Positions 31,404-34,808 of a stretch of 34,808 nucleotides of DNA are shown here, piece by piece (the stretch's first letter is position 1; the number at the start of each line of letters is the position of its first letter). Source of the DNA: Candidatus Omnitrophota bacterium. Lineage in GTDB: Bacteria; Omnitrophota; Koll11; Gygaellales; JAQTUY01. The stretch is taken from assembly GCA_028707105.1 (NCBI GenBank), contig JAQTUY010000001.1, positions 1 through 34,808 of the forward strand. The letters are read 5' to 3'. Under the pieces are notes generated by a model. The model made no database searches and had not been told where the DNA came from. It saw only the letters and a program-made list of their open reading frames with translations. Both the position numbers and the translations under genes were made by a program.

Positions 31404-31541
31404 CTATTTCTCTTTTTTATTGATGATCTCTTTGCACTTCAAACAGACTATCAGTCTTTTCTTTTTTTCATTTACGATCGTGGATACCGGTACCAGGTAA
31501 TTATGTGATAATTTCACTCCGCATCTCATACAGCCATTCAT
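31404..31541 (-). CDS. Small zinc-ribbon protein (45 aa)
   Basis: MNGCMRCGVKLSHNY opens the protein and VCLKCKEII closes it: two C-x2-C pairs about 26 residues apart, with a basic middle (NEKKKRL), the layout of a zinc ribbon. AAGGAG lies 5 bases before the ATG at 31541, and the gene starts 20 bases after the ABC-F stop, so they are probably co-transcribed. Function unknown; a ribosome- or nucleic-acid-related role beside an ABC-F factor is possible. It is short, but the motif and ribosome-binding site support it. Confidence 0.7.
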   Translation of the reverse strand: MNGCMRCGVKLSHNYLVPVSTIVNEKKKRLIVCLKCKEIINKKEK

Positions 31542-31561
31542 TTTGACTCCTTTTTTTCCAT

Positions 31562-33520
31562 CTATTCATCCTTATTATCCGTTATTATACTCTTGTCAGG
31601 CCGCGCCTGCAACGCATTTGCGTCCAGGCTTTTTGCTAGTTCCGTCAATTGCTCCCATCGCTCGTATGACTTTTGGAGCTCCTCGGACAGCGATGCGGAC
31701 CTGGCCTTGGCCTGGTTGATCTCCGTCCGATCCCGCCGTAAAAAAGAAGGATCCGCGAACAGGCTATAGAGCGCTTTTTGCTCCTCTTCTAATTTCTCGA
31801 TTTTTAAGGGGAGTTTATTTAACTCCTGCTGTTCTTTAAAGGTAAGCTTGCGCCTGACAACAGGCTCTACCTTCTTTTCAGGGCCTTTTTGAGCCGAGAT
31901 CTTTGGCTGTTCAGTTTTTTCTGCCGGCTGGCGCTGGCTTAACCAATCATCATATCCTCCGGGATATTCATTGATCCAACCGTCGCCTTCCAAAACCATA
32001 GTAGAAGTGACTACATTATTCAAAAACGCACGGTCGTGGCTGACTAAAAGCAATGTGCCGGGATACTCAACCAACAGATCCTCAAGCAGCTCCAGAGTCT
32101 CGATATCCAGGTCATTAGTGGGCTCATCCATTACCAGCACATTAGAAGGCTTGGAAAACAACAATGCCAGGAACAGACGGTTGCGCTCTCCTCCGGAGAG
32201 GACTTTTACCTGCGTGCGGGCCCGGTCAGGCGCAAATAGAAAATCCTGTAGATATCCTAAAATATGCTTGGGCTTACCGTTAATGGTGATAGTCTCACTG
32301 GAGCCGTTTATATTCTCAGCGACCGTTTTCTCTTCATCCAGTTGCTCGCGCAGTTGGTCGTAATAAGCGATCTCTAAATTAGTCCCCAGCGTGACTTTTC
32401 CTCCCTGGGGCGGCAACTTGCCGAGTAAAATACGCAGCAACGTAGTCTTACCGCTGCCATTGGGGCCAATTACCCCGATCTTATCCTGGCGCATGACCTG
32501 GGTGGAAAAATCCCGGACCAGGCACTTATCCCCATAGGAAAACCTGAGCTGAGCTGCCTTGATCACCCGGTGCCCGGAAATGATAGATTTCTGCGCGCGC
32601 ATCCGTACTAAGCCTTCCTGCATGCGCTGGGTCTTCTTCTCTTCCCTTAACCGTTCCAGAGCTTTAACCCGTCCCTCATTGCGCTTACGCCTAGCTTTGA
32701 CTCCCTGACGGATCCAGATCTCTTCTTTAGCTAATTTTTTATCAAAATGCCCCCATTCCGCTTCTTCTATATCCAATGCCGCCTGTTTACGTTCAAGAAA
32801 GGTCTTATAATCACATGCCCAACTATAGATCCTACCACGGTCAAGCTCGACGATCCTGGTCGCTAAATGGGTCATGAACATCCTGTCATGAGTGACAAAG
32901 AATATCGTCCCCGGATAGTCGCGGAGGAATCCCTCCAGCCAGTTGATCGAATCGATATCCAGGTGATTGGTAGGCTCATCAAGAAGCAGAACCTCGGGTT
33001 TTAAGACAAGGGCCCTGGCTAAAAGCACCCGGCGTTTCTGGCCGCCGGAAAGGCTCTTAAAATCCGCCTCACCATCAAGTTTCATCTGGTCGATGACATA
33101 TTCGATCTGGTTATTAACATCCCAGCTATTGGTATGGTCTAATTCGGATTGCAAGTCGCCTAATTGTTTTAATAATTCGGGGGTATGTTCTGTATGAAGA
33201 CGGTGCGCAACGTGGTGATATTGGCTTAGAAGATTGGCCCGCTCACCGAGGCCTGAAAGGACGATATCAAAAACATTTCCCTCCATATCGACCGGAACTT
33301 CCTGTGGTAGATGAGTTACCTGGATACCCTTCTGGCGGATGACCTCTCCTTCGTCAAGCGACATCTGTCCGACCATGACTTTCATCAGGGTGGTTTTGCC
33401 GGCGCCGTTTCGGCCAAGCAGGGCAACCCGCTCCCCGGGCTCAAGCTGGAGGCTTAAGTTATCAAAGATGGGCGGGCCGTTGAATTTAAGAGTAGCTTCC
33501 TGGACGCTGATCAATGCCAT
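31562..33520 (-). CDS. uup: ABC-F ATPase, Uup-like
   Basis: A cytosolic twin-ATPase of the ABC-F group that acts on ribosomes rather than in transport. The 652 residues hold ABC1 (Walker A GRNGAGKTT, signature LSGGQKRRV, Walker B LLLDEPTNHLD), the inter-domain linker (about 240-310, charged helices EEAEWGHFDKKLAKEEIW), ABC2 (GPNGSGKTT, LSGGERNRL, LVMDEPTNDLD), and a C-terminal coiled-coil (about 560-640) that is the Uup hallmark and binds DNA or RNA. Length agrees with Uup (635). Its ATG lies 25 bases after the csp terminator stem, leaving little room for its own promoter. Confidence 0.93.
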   Translation of the reverse strand: MALISVQEATLKFNGPPIFDNLSLQLEPGERVALLGRNGAGKTTLMKVMVGQMSLDEGEVIRQKGIQVTHLPQEVPVDMEGNVFDIVLSGLGERANLLSQYHHVAHRLHTEHTPELLKQLGDLQSELDHTNSWDVNNQIEYVIDQMKLDGEADFKSLSGGQKRRVLLARALVLKPEVLLLDEPTNHLDIDSINWLEGFLRDYPGTIFFVTHDRMFMTHLATRIVELDRGRIYSWACDYKTFLERKQAALDIEEAEWGHFDKKLAKEEIWIRQGVKARRKRNEGRVKALERLREEKKTQRMQEGLVRMRAQKSIISGHRVIKAAQLRFSYGDKCLVRDFSTQVMRQDKIGVIGPNGSGKTTLLRILLGKLPPQGGKVTLGTNLEIAYYDQLREQLDEEKTVAENINGSSETITINGKPKHILGYLQDFLFAPDRARTQVKVLSGGERNRLFLALLFSKPSNVLVMDEPTNDLDIETLELLEDLLVEYPGTLLLVSHDRAFLNNVVTSTMVLEGDGWINEYPGGYDDWLSQRQPAEKTEQPKISAQKGPEKKVEPVVRRKLTFKEQQELNKLPLKIEKLEEEQKALYSLFADPSFLRRDRTEINQAKARSASLSEELQKSYERWEQLTELAKSLDANALQARPDKSIITDNKDE

Positions 33521-33544
33521 AAATTTGTCGTGTCCTCTAAATGA

Positions 33545-33581
33545 AAGAAAGGGCCCGGATCTATTAAAGATGCCGGGCCCT
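33545..33581 (-). terminator. Terminator behind the cold-shock gene
   Basis: 9-bp stem AGGGCCCGG/CCGGGCCCT (33550-33558 with 33573-33581), inner ATCT/AGAT, then TTTCTTTC on the minus strand. Located between csp and uup, so uup expression would need readthrough. Confidence 0.75.
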
Positions 33582-33594
33582 GTTTATTACCAGA

Positions 33595-33795
33595 TTACAG
33601 TTTTACTACGTTAACAGCCTGTTCGCCTTTAGGGCCCTGAGTTATTTCGAACTCAACCTGGGTGCCTTCAGCTAAAGACTTGTAACCTTCACCCTGGATC
33701 GCGGAATGATGCACAAATACATCCTTTCCGCCTTCCGGTGTGACAAATCCATAACCCTTCTGATCGCTAAACCACTTCACGATTCCTTTTGCCAT
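33595..33795 (-). CDS. csp: Cold-shock protein, CspA family
   Basis: Single-stranded RNA/DNA-binding OB-fold protein that melts RNA structure. The 66 residues carry both nucleic-acid motifs, KGYGFV (RNP1, 14-19) and VFVHHSAI (RNP2, 27-34), in the order and spacing of CspA; FHH-type variants differ by one residue. AAGGAGG precedes the ATG. The leader of about 155 nt contains a terminator-like stem soon after the promoter and so may control expression. Confidence 0.97.
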   Translation of the reverse strand: MAKGIVKWFSDQKGYGFVTPEGGKDVFVHHSAIQGEGYKSLAEGTQVEFEITQGPKGEQAVNVVKL

Positions 33796-33898
33796 TGCTT
33801 GTTACCTCCTTTTTCAAGATTTAGTAAACCGCTAGAAATCCGGATTATCATAACCTGCCAGAATTTATGGATTCCCAGCGGGACAAACAATGACAAAC

Positions 33899-33932
33899 AA
33901 AAAACCGTAAGGTCAGAATCCTGTCCTCACGG
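33899..33932 (-). terminator. Attenuator-like terminator in the csp leader
   Basis: Minus strand: 8-bp stem CCGTGAGG/CCTTACGG (one G-T pair), with an inner CAG/CTG hairpin, followed by T6 (33899-33904). It lies about 21 nt after the expected transcription start and about 100 nt before the csp ATG, so it is between promoter and gene. Confidence 0.8.
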
Positions 33933-33960
33933 CTAAGACTTCTAAACTTTTACTGTTTTA

Positions 33961-33988
33961 AGTATAACATATTAATACCGCTTGTCAA
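33961..33988 (-). promoter_or_regulatory. Strong promoter of the csp leader
   Basis: Minus strand: perfect -35 TTGACA (33983-33988), 16-base spacer, -10 TATACT (33961-33966). Start expected near 33953. Confidence 0.8.
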
Positions 33989-34014
33989 TATTTATTATCG
34001 GGCCTTCCCTATTT

Positions 34015-34808
34015 TTAGGTGTTTCTGATGAACATGCGTTTCAGGGAATCTTTGAACCTGCCGGTTTGTTTTTCCCTGATAATCACGCCTGCCATGATGC
34101 GGGGTAAAGCAAGAAAAAGGAAAAGTAGTTCGTTAAAGGTGAAAAACTTTGTCACAAAAAAATTCTTCCAGAGTATTTTCACGTACCGGGAAGGAGTATA
34201 AAAAGAAAATTTCATTCTTCTGCCGATTTTTTTCAGGGCGGCATGGCTGTACATATCGGAATACAGCTCTCCTTTTACGGTAATATGATATCCCGGAGTT
34301 TTTTCAACGAGCTCTCTTAAAGGCGAAAATTTCTCGATCCTTAATTTATTACAAACCATGGTATCGATGCCGATCTCCCTGGCAAACCGCGGGATATAAA
34401 GCATTTCTTCTTCGGTCTCGCCGATATTCCCATAGATAAAGTAACCGCTGTAAAAAATAGGATATTTTCGCAGGACCTTAAAATACTTTCTTATCGTTTC
34501 CTGATTAAAACCTTTATTAAGCTGCGCCAGTATCCGGTCATGGGGCGACTCTATCCCGATCAACAGCGCCTTAAATCCCGCTTTAACCATTTTCTCCAAC
34601 AGTCGCGGATACCTGGCAATTTCAATACGCGCCTGGGCGACGAAGCGCTTTTTGATCTTTCGTTCGATTATCAAGTCGCAGATCTCTTCTACCCTCTTAG
34701 GATCGGCAAAAAGGTTATCATCGCTAAAAAGCACAACATTCGCCTTTAAACCCTCGATCTCATTAACTACGGAATCTACGTTGCGCGCGGCATAATTTCT
34801 TTTTTGTC
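34015..34808 (-). CDS. Radical SAM protein (B12-binding-type layout), C-terminal part, cut by window edge
   Basis: The reading frame is open to the window edge, and the residues before the first possible start (RNYAARNVDSVVNEIEGLKA) fit the segment that normally follows the Fe-S cysteines, so this is a 5'-truncated piece of a larger gene. What is visible: VVLFSDDNLFADPKRVEEI, the strand FVAQARIEIARYPRLL, the SAM-barrel segment GFKALLIGIESPHDRIL with NKGF, YSGYFIYGNIGETEEEM, and a C-terminal extension with a hydrophobic stretch (FNELLFLFLALPRIMAGV). The order follows radical SAM proteins with an N-terminal cobalamin-binding domain. The CxxxCxxC motif would lie outside the window. Substrate unknown. 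Confidence 0.85.
   Translation of the reverse strand, partial: QKRNYAARNVDSVVNEIEGLKANVVLFSDDNLFADPKRVEEICDLIIERKIKKRFVAQARIEIARYPRLLEKMVKAGFKALLIGIESPHDRILAQLNKGFNQETIRKYFKVLRKYPIFYSGYFIYGNIGETEEEMLYIPRFAREIGIDTMVCNKLRIEKFSPLRELVEKTPGYHITVKGELYSDMYSHAALKKIGRRMKFSFYTPSRYVKILWKNFFVTKFFTFNELLFLFLALPRIMAGVIIREKQTGRFKDSLKRMFIRNT

Noticed and set aside
1..34808. CRISPR arrays, tRNA or rRNA genes, prophage structural genes
   Set aside because: No regularly spaced repeats, tRNA-like cloverleaf or rRNA sequence was seen; the ORF6N genes alone do not make a prophage.

Overview
The window reads as a stretch of chromosome from an uncultured, Gram-negative-type, moderate-GC bacterium. The gene mix (hflK/hflC, an AsmA-like protein, UshA-type periplasmic nucleotidase, a protein resembling exosortase-associated TIGR04073 proteins, many PAS kinases) would fit Omnitrophota or a PVC relative. 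That placement is inference from memory of families and was not tested. Nearly all genes lie on the minus strand; only the amino-acid permease at 11716-13284 is clearly plus.

Layout on the minus strand, by region. 1-2201: start of a P2-type (Ca2+-type) ATPase cut by the window edge, preceded by a short pyruvate kinase without the C-terminal domain. 2383-4620: hflK-hflC, behind a leader with promoter, hairpins, terminator and a 108-bp dispersed repeat. 4671-11490: a probable osmotic-stress block, gpmA - membrane-anchored sensor/trehalose-6-phosphate synthase - otsB - a duplicated-domain protein of unknown function - treT - mscS, with a strong promoter in front of gpmA. 13342-14920: KDPG-type aldolase and a DRE-TIM aldolase. 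15053-18117: LOG protein, Fe-S membrane protein, exported protein, SUI1/YciH, and two small overlapping genes (zinc ribbon and coiled coil). 18230-22600: a signalling operon with a three-PAS protein lacking a transmitter, a PAS histidine kinase, a CheY-like receiver and a second soluble kinase.

22855-28573: NAD(P)HX epimerase, TMEM175-like channel, AsmA-like protein, ORF6N protein, 5'-nucleotidase, and an exported protein behind a clear c-di-GMP-I (GEMM) riboswitch with its own promoter and terminator. 28794-31376: an AT-rich accessory island holding a 5'-truncated second ORF6N copy and a DpnII-like GATC restriction-modification pair. 31404-34808: a 45-residue zinc-ribbon gene, an ABC-F ATPase, a cold-shock protein with an attenuator-like leader, and the C-terminal part of a radical SAM protein.

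The most notable points are the sensor-OtsA fusion in a trehalose/MscS block, the riboswitch-controlled exported protein, four leaders that place an intrinsic terminator between promoter and gene, and a 38-bp upstream element shared by the ORF6N gene and the methyltransferase gene 5 kb apart.
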